Source: Chryseobacterium sp. E1
Lineage (GTDB): Bacteria > Bacteroidota > Bacteroidia > Flavobacteriales > Weeksellaceae
Assembly: GCA_019203745.1 (NCBI GenBank)
Contig: CP078104.1
Coordinates: 62,001-126,000, forward strand
Reading direction: 5' to 3'
Length of the DNA: 64,000 nt
This document shows positions 1 to 9,654 of this stretch, piece after piece; position 1 is the first letter of the stretch, and each line of letters opens with the position of its first letter. Made by a program: the position numbers and the translations under genes. The notes under the pieces were generated by a model. The model was not told the origin of the DNA. It did no database searches and worked only from the letters and a program-made list of their open reading frames with translations.

Positions 1-51
1 TAACGAGGCAGGATTTTTTATTTTAACGGATCAAGATAAGGCTTTTCTTTT

Positions 52-800
52 TACATACACCTTGTCATTCTGCTAGAAATCCAGCCTTACAAGCTGTAAC
101 TTAGACTTTTTTAAACCACAAAAGATACAAAAGCTCTTAAACACTTTAGTTTTTTTAGCTACAAGCTATGCATATAAGAAGTACACAGAAGTTCCTGAAA
201 ATCTCCAATTTTCTTTATTTTGTACGATCTTTGTAACTCAATACATACTTTGTCATTCCGCGAAGAATCTAGCCTTACTAATTGTAACTTAAAATATTTT
301 TCAACCACAAAAGATACAAAAGCTCTTAAACACTTTAGTTTTTTTAGCTACAAGCTATGCGTATAAGAAGTACACAGAAGTTATTGAAAATCTCTGATTT
401 TCTTTATTTTGTACGATCTTTGTAACTCAATACATATTTTGTCATTCCGCAAGGAATCTAGCCTTACCAATTGAACTTAGCATTCTTTTTCAACCACAAA
501 AGATACAAAAGCTCTCTAAACACTTTAGTTTTTTAGCTACAAGCTATGCGTATAAGAAGTACACAGAAGTTCCTGAAAATCTCCGATTTTCTTTATTTTG
601 TATGATCTTTGTAACTCAATACACATTTTGTCATTCCGCAAGGAATCTAGCCTTACCAATTGAACTTAGCATTCTTTTTCAACCACAAAAGATACAAAAG
701 CTCTTAAACACTTTAGTTTTTTTAGCTACAAGCTATACGTATAAGAAGTACACAGAAGTTCCTGAAAATCTCCGATTTTCATTATTTATCCTTTGTAATT
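52..800. repeat. 189-bp tandem repeat, about 3.9 copies
   Basis: The phrase AACCACAAAAGATACAAAAG recurs at 114, 303, 492 and 681, exactly 189 bp apart. The units are nearly identical over their length, and the last stops near 787. Positions 52-113 match the end of a unit (a TTGTCATTC...CAGCCTTAC segment), so the array starts with a partial copy. A further stray copy of that segment lies at 1040-1080. Short open frames inside the array are frame accidents repeated with the unit. I see no gene, promoter or transposase. The exact period and low divergence suggest recent duplication. Function is unknown. Confidence 0.9.
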
Positions 801-830
801 AATACAAATAGGATTTAACAAAAGATTAAA

Positions 831-943
831 CTCCCCTTTGCTGAGTGAAACGCCTTTGCGACCGAAAAAATATATAGCATATAAAATCCATCTGCGAGCT
901 CTTGCGTTTATCCTTTATTTTTACACAATTTTATTTTTAACCA
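831..943. repeat. Interspersed intergenic repeat, copy 1
   Basis: A segment of about 113 bp starts near CTGAGTGAAACGCC and ends at TTTTATTTTTAACCA. It is nearly identical to 1099-1216. It contains the CGCCTTTGCG and ATCTGCGAG words that also occur in other gene-free stretches of this window. The spacer 944-1098 between the copies holds a simple AATATTAAG repeat and no gene. Confidence 0.8.
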
Positions 944-1098
944 TTAAGGCTGATTAAGGGATTAAGAATATTAAGAATATTAAGATTAAACTTTGTTTTA
1001 AGAACAGATACTTTAAATATCGCATACCAACTTGTAACACACACCTTGTCATTCCACTAGAAACCCAGCCTTACAATTTAAATTGTTAAGAAAGAAAC

Positions 1099-1216
1099 TC
1101 TCCCTCCGCTGAGTGAAACGCCTTTGCGACCGAAAAAATATACAGCATATAAAATCCATCTGCGAACTCTTGCGTTTATTTATCCGTTATTTTTACACAA
1201 TTTTATTTTTAACCAC
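1099..1216. repeat. Interspersed intergenic repeat, copy 2
   Basis: This is the second copy of the 831-943 segment, differing by a few substitutions and a short insertion near TTTATTTATCCG. It lies directly upstream of the hairpin at 1233-1266. Any open frame through it is not supported, because the same sequence recurs without frame conservation. Confidence 0.8.
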
Positions 1217-1232
1217 ACTCATTATTCAAAGT

Positions 1233-1266
1233 GAAAGGTTCCATCTCATACGAGGCGGAACCTTTC
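1233..1266 (-). terminator. Hairpin terminator after leuB
   Basis: GAAAGGTTCC and GGAACCTTTC form a perfect 10-bp inverted repeat with a 14-nt loop, 37 bp beyond the leuB stop. The T-run is weak on either strand, so it may end the leu operon inefficiently or act in both directions. Confidence 0.6.
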
Positions 1267-1302
1267 TTCTAACTATCTATCTAAGTGAACTTTGTTTTCT
1301 AT

Positions 1303-2427
1303 TTATACAATCGTTGATTTTCCGATCTTTACATTTTCAAAATTATAATAAGACTTCTCTGAATATCTGATATAATCTGCAATAAAGCTTCCGACCTCAC
1401 TGGTAGAATAATATTGCTTGGTATTCAGATCAATGGTAACATATTTATTTTCAATAGCATGTTCTACAGACTGTCTCAGCTTGCTGGCAGCCGGCTGTAG
1501 CCCAAGATGATCCAGCATCATTGCCACACTTAAAATGGACGCTATAGGATTGGCGATTCCCTTTCCTTTTGCCTGCGGATAAGATCCATGGATAGGTTCA
1601 AACAGTGAGTTTTTCTCCCCAACAGATGCCGAAGGAAGCAATCCTATTGACCCACCGATAACACTTGCTTCATCAGAAATGATATCGCCAAACATATTTT
1701 CTGTCAGGATCACATCAAACTGCTTCGGATTCAGGATCAGCTGCATCGCTGCATTATCTACAAACATATAATCCAATTGTACTTCAGGATATTCCGGAGC
1801 AATTTCCTGACAGATTTTTCGCCACAATCTCGAAGTATCCAATACATTGGCTTTATCAATCAGGGTCAGTTTTTTATTTCTTTTCTGTGCTTCCTGAAAT
1901 GCCATGTGAGCGATCGGAATAATGTCTTCTCTGCTGTATTTACATATGTCGTAAGCGTATTCACCTTCCGGGTCTGTAAATTTTTCGCCAAAATAGATCC
2001 CGCTTACCAGTTCTCTGAAAATCTGGATATCAGCCCCTTCAATGATTTCTCTTTTGAGCGGGCTCTTTTCGATCAGGGATGCATAAGTCTTTAAAGGACG
2101 GATATTGGCAAATAATCCTAATTCTTTACGAAGCTTTAAAAGTCCCTGCTCCGGTCTCACTTTGGCCTCAGGGTTATTATCAAAAGCAGGATCGCCAATA
2201 GCTCCGAAAAGGACAGCATCAGATTCTTTGCAGATCTTCAGTGTTTCTTCAGGAAGTGGATTTCCTGTCTGAAAAATAGCTTCAGCGCCAATCAGACCAT
2301 ATTCAAAATGGAATTTGTATTGAAAAGCCTCAGCAATTACATCCAGTATTTTGATGCTTTCACTGATGATCTCCGGCCCGATTCCGTCTCCGGGAAGGAC
2401 TGCGATTTTAAAATAATTGTTGCTCAT
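1303..2427 (-). CDS. leuB: 3-isopropylmalate dehydrogenase
   Basis: LeuB oxidises and decarboxylates 3-isopropylmalate to 2-oxoisocaproate with NAD in cytosolic leucine synthesis. The 374-residue frame is intact. It has the family start '[10 protein letters not shown]' (about residues 11-20), the metal/substrate-binding 'DNAAMQL', the '[10 protein letters not shown]' motif and 'EPIHGS'. Length is close to the usual 350-360 residues, with a short C-terminal extension after '[10 protein letters not shown]'. It is the last gene of leuA-leuC-leuD-leuB and overlaps the end of leuD by 20 bp, which suggests coupled translation. Unlike leuA and leuC in the same operon, it carries no frame break. Confidence 0.97.
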   Translation of the reverse strand: MSNNYFKIAVLPGDGIGPEIISESIKILDVIAEAFQYKFHFEYGLIGAEAIFQTGNPLPEETLKICKESDAVLFGAIGDPAFDNNPEAKVRPEQGLLKLRKELGLFANIRPLKTYASLIEKSPLKREIIEGADIQIFRELVSGIYFGEKFTDPEGEYAYDICKYSREDIIPIAHMAFQEAQKRNKKLTLIDKANVLDTSRLWRKICQEIAPEYPEVQLDYMFVDNAAMQLILNPKQFDVILTENMFGDIISDEASVIGGSIGLLPSASVGEKNSLFEPIHGSYPQAKGKGIANPIASILSVAMMLDHLGLQPAASKLRQSVEHAIENKYVTIDLNTKQYYSTSEVGSFIADYIRYSEKSYYNFENVKIGKSTIV

Positions 2428-3016
2428 TGGTTTTTTGTGTTTTTAGTTCAAATTCTGTGATCGCCTGTTTTCTGCTGATTAAAAAATCAATATCATCATA
2501 GCCGTTTAAAAGGCATATTTTCTTATAGGAATCAATCTCGAAGGTTTCGGTGGTATCTTTAAAGCTGATGGACTGTAATTCAACATCAATAGCAATTTCA
2601 TTATCCGGGTTTTCATGAATGCCTTCTAAGATTTCTTTTAAAAATTCTTCAGAAACTTTTACCGGAAGAAGTCCGTTATTCAGTGCATTGCCTTTGAAAA
2701 TATCGGCAAAATAGCTTGAAACAATTACCTTAAAACCATAATCTGTTAAAGACCAGGCAGCATGCTCACGACTGCTTCCACATCCGAAGTTGTTTCCTGC
2801 CACTAAAATTTCACCTTTAAATTTCGCATTATTCAGGACAAAGTCCGGATTCGGTTCTCCGGTATGAATATTGAATCTCCAGTCTCTGAAAAGATTTTCT
2901 CCAAAACCCTTTCTGTCTATACTTTTTAAAAATCTTGCCGGAATAATCTGATCCGTATCTATATTTTCTGCCGGTAATGGAACCGCAGTAGATTTTATAA
3001 CAACTAATTTTTGCAT
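2408..3016 (-). CDS. leuD: 3-isopropylmalate dehydratase small subunit
   Basis: LeuD is the small subunit of isopropylmalate isomerase, which converts 2- to 3-isopropylmalate together with LeuC. The intact 202-residue protein shows the aconitase-swivel signature '[13 protein letters not shown]' near the N-terminus and '[11 protein letters not shown]' (about residues 75-85), whose serine and arginine bind substrate. Length is normal for the family. It starts 17 bp after the leuC stop and overlaps leuB, so the three are certainly co-transcribed. Confidence 0.97.
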   Translation of the reverse strand: MQKLVVIKSTAVPLPAENIDTDQIIPARFLKSIDRKGFGENLFRDWRFNIHTGEPNPDFVLNNAKFKGEILVAGNNFGCGSSREHAAWSLTDYGFKVIVSSYFADIFKGNALNNGLLPVKVSEEFLKEILEGIHENPDNEIAIDVELQSISFKDTTETFEIDSYKKICLLNGYDDIDFLISRKQAITEFELKTQKTNEQQLF

Positions 3017-3033
3017 TTGCTCTTTTAATCTGT

Positions 3034-4421
3034 TTAATTTAAGCTTTCAAAAGCTGAGATTCTACCTTCTATAGCAGCTTTGGCAGCCGTTAACGGACTT
3101 GCCAGGATCGTTCTTGCTCCCTGCCCCTGTCTGCCTTCAAAATTCCTGTTGGAAGTGGAAACACAGTACTCTCCTTCCGGGATTTTATCATCATTCATGG
3201 CAAGACATGCCGAACAGCCAGGTTGACGGATCTGGAATCCTGCATCACTGAATATTTTATCAAGACCTTCTTCATAAATCTGTTTTACAACCTGCTGTGA
3301 ACCTGGAACGATCAGTGCCTTCACTGCTTCAGATTTACTTTTACCTTTAATATACTGGGCTGCCGAACGGAAGTCTTCTATTCTTGCATTGGTACAGCTT
3401 CCTATGAAAACATAGTTAACTTTAATACTAGAAAGTGCCTGCCCGGCTTCCAGTCCCATATACTTCAGTGCTTTTTCTTCTGATTCATTCTGAGGTACAG
3501 GAATCGTTTCATACAAAGAAATTCCCATTCCCGGATTGGTTCCGTAAGTAATCATAGGATAGATATCGGAAGCATCAAAGCTGAGTTCCTGATCGAAAGC
3601 GGCACCTTCATCTGTTTTTAAAGTACTCCAATAGGCTGCTTTTTCTTCCCACTCTTCACCTTCGGGAGCAAATTTCCTTCCTTTTACATAGCTGAAAGTA
3701 GTTTCATCAGGAGCAATCATTCCTCCTCTGGCACCCATTTCAATGCTCATATTGCAAACGGTCATTCTTCCTTCCATCGACATTTCTTCGAAAACATTTC
3801 CTGCATATTCACAGAAATAACCGGTTCCGCCATCTGTTCCGATCTTGGAAATGATATATAAAATCACATCTTTAGGCTGTACATTTTCATTCAGCTTACC
3901 ATTCACGGTAATCCTCATTGATTTTGGCTTATTGAGCAGAAGACACTGGCTTGCAAATACCTGAGCAACCTGGCTTGTTCCAATCCCGAAAGCAATAGAT
4001 CCAAATGCTCCATGGGTTGATGTATGGCTGTCTCCGCATACGATGCTCATTCCCGGCTGGGTAATTCCCAGTTCCGGAGCAATGATGTGAACGATCCCCT
4101 GATACTGGTGTCCCAGCCCGAAAAGTTCAATATTATTTTTGTACAGTTTTCTGTAAGCTGCTGAACCTGATTTCTTGATAATTCATCACGGATCGGCTGC
4201 TCCTGGTTCAATGTGGGAACGTTATGATCGGCTGTAGCCACAATCTGTTCCGGTCTGAAGATTTCCAGATTCCGGGATTCCAGCTCTGCGAAAGCCTGCG
4301 GACTTGTAACTTCATGGATCAGATGTTTGTCAATATAAATAATCTGTGGCCCGTCAGGTACCGTTTCTACGACATGAGCGTCCCAAACCTTATCAAAAAG
4401 AGTCTTTTTACTGTTGTTCAT
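3034..4421 (-). CDS. leuC: 3-isopropylmalate dehydratase large subunit (frame broken)
   Basis: LeuC is the [4Fe-4S] catalytic subunit of isopropylmalate isomerase. The N-terminal piece starts '[18 protein letters not shown]' and reaches the substrate motif 'ATADHNVPT'. The second piece carries '[14 protein letters not shown]' and the cluster cysteines of '[14 protein letters not shown]' and 'PGCSACL'. The frames join if one A is restored in the A5 run at 4136-4140 (T5 on the + strand), which turns 'ENCTKIIL' into 'ENCTKNNIEL' and continues the family sequence. The joined length of about 462 residues is normal. The break looks like a homopolymer deletion in the read, not decay, because partners leuD and leuB are intact. 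Confidence 0.93.
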
Positions 4422-4450
4422 TTTTTACTTTTTCCTGATTTAAATCAAAC

Positions 4451-5612
4451 CTATCCTATTTTTCTGCTGAAAGCTTCCATGATAAGGTTCAGATCGTCAT
4501 TTCCTATTTCCTTTTTAAGATCGGCGATTTTTAAGAATTCCTGATACAGATAATCCAGTTCATTCTTCGTAACATCATGACCAATATGCTTAAATCTGTA
4601 TGCCAGTGCCGAACGTCCGCTTCTTGCCGTAAGAACTATGGAAGAAGCATTCACTCCTACTTCTGCCGGATCAATGATCTCATAAGTTTCCCTGTTTTTG
4701 ATGACACCGTCCTGGTGGATTCCTGAGCTGTGTGCAAAAGCATTGGCTCCTACTATCGCTTTGTTGGGCTGTACAGACATTCCCATCAGATCAGAGACCA
4801 TTGTGCTCATTTCATTCAGCATTTTTGAGTTGACATCTGTATGAAGGTTTAAATTTTTATGTTGCTTCAGGATCATCACAACTTCTTCCAATGCTGTATT
4901 TCCGGCTCTTTCTCCCAATCCGTTGATGGTACATTCAATCTGGCGTGCGCCGTTGATGGCTCCCGCTATGGAATTGGCTGTTGCCAACCCAAGATCGTTG
5001 TGACAATGGCAGGATAAAACTGCTTTTTCAATTCCTTTTACGTTTTCTTTCAGGTATTTTATTTTCTGACCGTATTCTTCCGGCAGGCAATATCCTGTTG
5101 TATCAGGAATATTCAACACCGTGGCTCCTGCTTTGATCACGGCTTCACATACCTGTGCCAGATATTCATTGTCTGTTCTTCCGGCGTCTTCTGCATAAAA
5201 TTCCACATCTTCCACATAGCTTTTTGCATATCTCACCGCTTCTGCTGCTCTTTCTATGATATCTTCTCTGTTGGAATTGAATTTATATCTGATATGAGAA
5301 TCTGAAGTCCCTATCCCGGTATGTATTCTTGGTCTTTTGGCATATTTCAGTGCTTCAGCCGCAGTGTCAATATCTTTTTGTTGGCTCTTGTCAGGCCGCA
5401 AACCGTCGCATTTCTTACCAGTTTTGAAATTTCAGAAACAGATTCAAAATCTCCCGGACTGGAAATCGGAAATCCTGCTTCAATGATATCAACCCCAGTT
5501 CATCCAGCTTTTCGGCAATAATCAGTTTTTGCCCCGTGTTCAGTTTACATCCCGGAACCTGTTCCCCATCCCTTAGTGTGGTATCAAAAATTTCAATTTT
5601 TTCGGAATTCAT
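4451..5612 (-). CDS. leuA: 2-isopropylmalate synthase (frame broken twice)
   Basis: LeuA condenses acetyl-CoA with 2-oxoisovalerate, the first committed step to leucine. The N-terminal piece has the DRE-TIM signature '[13 protein letters not shown]'. The main piece has the metal-binding '[16 protein letters not shown]' and '[15 protein letters not shown]'. One G is missing in the GGG of '[13 protein letters not shown]' (about 5494) and one A in 'RANKKDI' (about 5370). Restoring both gives a continuous protein of about 387 residues. The C-terminal leucine-regulatory domain of long LeuA forms is absent, so this is the short, homocitrate-synthase-like form. It is the first gene of the leu operon. 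Confidence 0.93.
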
Positions 5613-5640
5613 AAATGAAGTTTTTTACTTAATTTTGGCT

Positions 5641-5648
5641 CAAAACTA
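5641..5648 (-). promoter_or_regulatory. Putative leuA promoter -7 box
   Basis: Read on the minus strand this is TAGTTTTG, matching the Bacteroidota TAnnTTTG box, about 28 bp before the leuA ATG. No clean TTG -33 box sits at the usual 17-23 bp spacing. I found no leucine-rich leader peptide between it and leuA. Confidence 0.45.
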
Positions 5649-5760
5649 CAGCTTGCAATATTTTTTCATTTTCAGTTTTCCTGAAAATTACAATATTCAA
5701 TCGTTGAAGAAATACTCATATCTATTTATTAATCAATATTTTAATATTTAAAAATTTACA

Positions 5761-7299
5761 ATGGCAGAATTGCAGAAAGATTTTTTGTTTGTACTGGTAA
5801 AGTCATTGACTACTTCAGAAAAACGACAGTTTAAGCTGTATGTAAACCGTCTCGGAATAAACGTAGATGCCAAATTTCTTCTGCTTTTTTCCGAGATTGA
5901 TAAAATGAAGGAATATGATGAAAGTATCATCATAGAGAAGAAGATCTCAACAAAACAGCAGCTATCCAATCTTAAGGCCCATCTTTACAAGCAGATCCTG
6001 GTAAGCCTCCGTATGAACCCGAGTCATCAGAACTATAGAATCCAGCTTCGTGAACAGTTGGATTTTGCGAATATTTTATACCAGAAAGGACTTTATAAAC
6101 AGGCCTTAAAGATTTTAGATAAAACCAAACAAACGGCTTTGGAACTGGATGAAAAAGCATTGCTTCCGAAGTTATAGACCTTGAAAAAGTCATTGAATCC
6201 CAATTCATTACCCGCAGTATCGTAGGCCGTGCAGATGAGCTGATCCGGGAATCCAGGGAAATAAGCAGGCAGAACCGCTACACCACAAAACTCTCCAATC
6301 TATCGTTGAAACTCTACAGCGAAATGCTTACCCATGGCTATGTAAAAATGATGCTGACCGTGAAGAGGTTATGGATCTCTTTAACGAAGAAATCAAAAAT
6401 ATAAAGCTTGAAAAACTGAATTTCACTGAAAAACTATGGTATTTCAAAGCTCATGTATGGAAAAACCAGCTTCTGCAGGATTATAAATACACCCTGAAAT
6501 ATGCCTATCAGTGGGTAGATCTTTTCCATAAAAAGCCTGAAATGATCTACAGCCATCCGGTATGGTATATCAAAGGGAATACTTACCTGCTTAAAATTCT
6601 TTTTCTATACGGAAATATTGATATTCTGGAGGAGCATTTTGAAAATTTCAATACAATGGTTCATGCTGAGAATTTTGCCCAGAATGAAAACCTTCAGTCC
6701 CTGATCTTTCTTACCCACTATAATACATTAATGAATATCCATTTTGTGAAAGGTGAGTTTTTTACAGGAACGAAGCTTATTCCTGAAATTGAACTCAAGA
6801 TGGAAAAGCTTCGGGAACGCATTGATGAGCACCACTTCATGATTCTTTATCTGAAAATGGCGGCCATGTTCTTTGGCAGCAAAATGTTTGAAAAATCTAT
6901 AGAATACTCGATGGGTAATTGAGTCAAAGGAAACGTACAGGAGGATCTGTTGTTTCACACAAGAATTCTGATCCTGATGGCTAAATATGAATCCGGAAAT
7001 GACGAAGATTATGACGAATTTATTGCGTCTACTTTAAAATTTGCCAAAAAGATGAAGAAACCGGAAGAATTTCACTTTGAAAGCATTCAGTTCTTTAAAA
7101 CCCTGAATAATCAGGTACCGGACCAGAGGCAGAAAGCATTTGAAAGTTTTGATAAAAAGCTTGAGGAGTTTTCTAAAAATGAGTATTACAGAAGATCCTT
7201 ATTTTATATTGATATTCATGGGTGGATAAAATCTAAGGTTCAGCATGTGGATGTGATTGAGATCATCAAACAAAAGGTGAAATATAAAGAAAAAGCTAG
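5761..7299 (+). CDS. Helical-repeat protein of unknown function (several breaks)
   Basis: I do not recognise a named family. Starting at 'MAELQKDFLFVLVKSLTTSE', the pieces join into one mostly alpha-helical protein of about 510 residues with TPR-like stretches ('YQKGLYKQALKILDKTKQ'). It has no signal peptide or membrane segment. A T is missing near 6160 and an A near 6345. At 6920-6922 a TGA interrupts without any frame change, so it is a substitution (TGG to TGA fits) or a true stop. One missing A near 7294 would end the gene at TAG 7297-7299, right where the terminator hairpin begins. As written, the frame runs on to 7348 through that hairpin. It is transcribed divergently from leuA. Confidence 0.75.
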
Positions 7300-7338
7300 C
7301 CGGAGATTGAATTTCCGGCCAGCTTTTTATTTTTTTAC
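7289..7338 (+). terminator. Rho-independent terminator
   Basis: AAAAGCTAGCCGGA pairs with TTCCGGCCAGCTTTT around a short loop (one mismatch), followed by TATTTTTTT. It closes the 5761 gene. The adjacent 7340-7370 holds a degenerate 'GATTTCGCAGAT' intergenic word. Confidence 0.85.
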
Positions 7339-7376
7339 CTCTCGCTGATCAAACAGATTTCGCAGATCTTTTGATA

Positions 7377-8351
7377 TTACTTATACATACGTTCTATAAA
7401 TTTCAAAGCATTTTGATGGCTGATCTTCTCTGTCAGTTCAGGTGAAAACCTTTCTTCAATTTCTTTGTTGAGAGCCGGATAAACTGAAGCATTGGAATGC
7501 TCAGGGAAGAAAAACGGATGGCGGGATTTGTCCGGATGATCCTTCCAATAGAAATAATCTGCACCGTAAGCCATGCAGTCCTCTGCCCCAAGATCCAACC
7601 CATACTGTATGTGTTCGTACAGCCTCTCCGGATTTTCGAGATCAACATAATCTTTGATAAAATTGAGCCCGATAAGTCCTTTTCTTTTGATCAGTTCCTT
7701 GGCCAGTTCATCCGGAAGGTTTCTGTTGTTTTTATAAACCGTTCTGTAATTTGAATGGCTGGCAAGAATAGGAATTGAATAGTTTCTCTGAGCTGTATAG
7801 TTGAATATATCATAAGCCAGCTGATCGCTTGTATGTGCCAGATCTATGGCAATTTTTCTGTCAGCAATATAATCGATCAGTACTTTCCCATCTTCTTTCA
7901 GACCTGCTGTAGCATTGTTTCCGCCTCCGAAACGGTTTTCGAGGTGGTGTGTAATCCCGATATAAAAGATCTTTCCGGTATTTTCAATGATCTTTTCAAG
8001 GTTTTTAAACCCGGAATCCAGACTTTGGGTTTCATCACAAAAAGCAGATCCGTTTTCAATGGCAGCGATCATCCCTACCCGGTTTTCATTTTCTTTGTTT
8101 TTATAGTTATCCCCGTCAAATAAGAAAAAGTTTTCATTTTTGATCAGATCTGAAAATATCTCACTTTGTTCAAGACCATTGGCAGTACTTCCTGCACCTG
8201 TTCCGGCATACATGGCCATGATCTGAAGTTTCACATTCCCTTCTTTTAAATAAGGTACCGAGGCACCCATTTCCCTGTCATCTATGGAAGCATCTGATCT
8301 CAGCAGGTAACATAACAGATCACAGTGAAGATCAACATTTATCGTATTCAT
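7377..8351 (-). CDS. M19-family membrane dipeptidase
   Basis: This is a zinc dipeptidase of the renal dipeptidase (M19) family, which cleaves dipeptides and sometimes D-amino-acid-containing ones. The intact 324-residue frame begins with the metal-binding 'VDLHCDLLCYL' (His/Asp ligands near residues 8-10). It continues with 'AAIENG' (Glu bridging the two zincs), 'GITHHLENRFGGG', 'IDLAHTS' and 'ASHSNYR', the order expected for the amidohydrolase-fold barrel. No signal peptide is seen, so it is probably cytosolic. It starts inside the end of the upstream DUF4932-like gene (20-bp overlap), so the two form an operon. Confidence 0.93.
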   Translation of the reverse strand: MNTINVDLHCDLLCYLLRSDASIDDREMGASVPYLKEGNVKLQIMAMYAGTGAGSTANGLEQSEIFSDLIKNENFFLFDGDNYKNKENENRVGMIAAIENGSAFCDETQSLDSGFKNLEKIIENTGKIFYIGITHHLENRFGGGNNATAGLKEDGKVLIDYIADRKIAIDLAHTSDQLAYDIFNYTAQRNYSIPILASHSNYRTVYKNNRNLPDELAKELIKRKGLIGLNFIKDYVDLENPERLYEHIQYGLDLGAEDCMAYGADYFYWKDHPDKSRHPFFFPEHSNASVYPALNKEIEERFSPELTEKISHQNALKFIERMYK

Positions 8352-9561
8352 AATGATTTATAATTGGTATGATGTTATTTTTGATTGTATTAAGCTTATT
8401 GTCTATGAACTCAACGGAACTGTCCTCAAACACTTCCAGCAACTGAGAAACAAAATCCCCGAACGTCTTATATTTTTTTCGGTTGGAATTATATTCTACA
8501 AGCTTTTCTTCTAATTGAGGAAGAAAAATAAAATTGTTTTTCAGATGATATGCTTTCAGTTTTTCTGCTCTTTCAGCATCTTTCTGAATTTTTGCCGTCT
8601 GAATTTCTCCCAGTCTTACCAGATGCTCTGCCACACAGGTCTGGTAGTCTCCATAACCACCGGTTTTGATCATGGTTTCTTTTAATTTTGATTTTTCAAA
8701 CAGGTCTTTAAATTTTACGAGCTGATCTTTCCGCTTATAAACTTCTTTATTCACAAATGAATGCCCAAATTCATGAACGCTTAAAAACCTTGCCTGAAAC
8801 TGATTGTCATATCCGAACTGTCCCGGCTTCTCTACTCTCACAAACGGGCTTGCAATTTCGTAAATATCCTTTTTACCTGATTTTAAAACGACCTCCGCAG
8901 CAATTCCCCGCCCTTCATTATCTTCTATAGGCCACATCATCATGGGAGAAATCAAAACGGTATAGGCATGAAATCCTTCTCCGTAAAATTGCTCCATTGC
9001 ATTGGTAAAACCAGCCGGAATCTGTTTATTATACTCCTCAATCCCGCCACTATAAAAGTCTTTATTGTCTTTAAAAAACTGTTCAATATTCTCCCGGGTA
9101 TAAAATTTTGACAGCTCAACGAGATAATTTTTAATCAGATCAGTCGCTTCCCTGTTTTGTTCTTTGGTGAGATTATTGTTTTCAAACTGATACTCATTGA
9201 TCCATTCAACGGACGGAAATTCTTTATGATACATCAGCGGTTTCATCAGAATATCATTTCCCGAACCGTATTTTTCCATCAGCATATCATTGAGCTTTGC
9301 TGTTGAAACGGCAATAGATGAATTTTTCAGACGGTCATATTTTTGTAAGGCATTTTTCACAACAGGCTGATAAACAGAACACTCTTTTATTTTGTAAAGT
9401 TCAAAATCCTTGTTATTTCTTCTATGCTCTGCGGAAAGAATCTCTGCAAGGAAGTAGGTTTCAATATTTTTATTGTAACCTACCGAAAATTTAGACGTAT
9501 TTTTCTGTGAAAAACCAAGTGTGGAACTCAGTGAAACAAAAACGACAAGGAGCTTTTTCAT
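8332..9561 (-). CDS. Exported DUF4932-like putative metallopeptidase
   Basis: The N-terminus 'MKKLLVVFVSLSSTLGFSQ' is a Sec signal peptide with cleavage before the Gln-Lys that follows. The 409-residue frame is intact. It carries 'SVHEFGHSFVN' at about residue 265, an HExxH zinc motif, with possible third ligands further on ('CVAEHLVRLGE'). The whole resembles the Bacteroidota DUF4932 family of uncharacterised exported metallopeptidase-like proteins. It lies just upstream of, and overlaps, the M19 dipeptidase, so both may act in peptide breakdown. The substrate is unknown. Confidence 0.8.
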   Translation of the reverse strand: MKKLLVVFVSLSSTLGFSQKNTSKFSVGYNKNIETYFLAEILSAEHRRNNKDFELYKIKECSVYQPVVKNALQKYDRLKNSSIAVSTAKLNDMLMEKYGSGNDILMKPLMYHKEFPSVEWINEYQFENNNLTKEQNREATDLIKNYLVELSKFYTRENIEQFFKDNKDFYSGGIEEYNKQIPAGFTNAMEQFYGEGFHAYTVLISPMMMWPIEDNEGRGIAAEVVLKSGKKDIYEIASPFVRVEKPGQFGYDNQFQARFLSVHEFGHSFVNKEVYKRKDQLVKFKDLFEKSKLKETMIKTGGYGDYQTCVAEHLVRLGEIQTAKIQKDAERAEKLKAYHLKNNFIFLPQLEEKLVEYNSNRKKYKTFGDFVSQLLEVFEDSSVEFIDNKLNTIKNNIIPIINHYEYDKC

Positions 9562-9621
9562 TTTTAATATTAATTCTCATTCTAAATATATGCTAATATA
9601 GTATTTTATCTAAAAAATGCG

Positions 9622-9629
9622 TATTTTTG
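9622..9629 (+). promoter_or_regulatory. Putative thrS promoter -7 box
   Basis: TATTTTTG matches TAnnTTTG and sits 25 bp before the thrS ATG. The upstream stretch is A/T-rich without a clear TTG box. No T-box or other leader structure is seen in the short 5' region. Confidence 0.5.
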
Positions 9630-9654
9630 CATCTTAAAAATTTCTTAGTAAACA

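Noticed and set aside
52..800. CRISPR array
   Set aside because: The unit is 189 bp, repeats in full without unique spacers, and no cas gene is present.
602..802. 66-codon frame inside the tandem repeat, and an 85-codon frame at 1113
   Set aside because: They lie wholly in repeat sequence, have AT-driven composition, and equivalent frames in the other repeat copies are not conserved.
5613..5760. Possible leucine leader peptide before leuA
   Set aside because: Short frames on the minus strand here contain almost no leucine codons and no terminator hairpin precedes leuA, so attenuation like that of the his operon is not supported.
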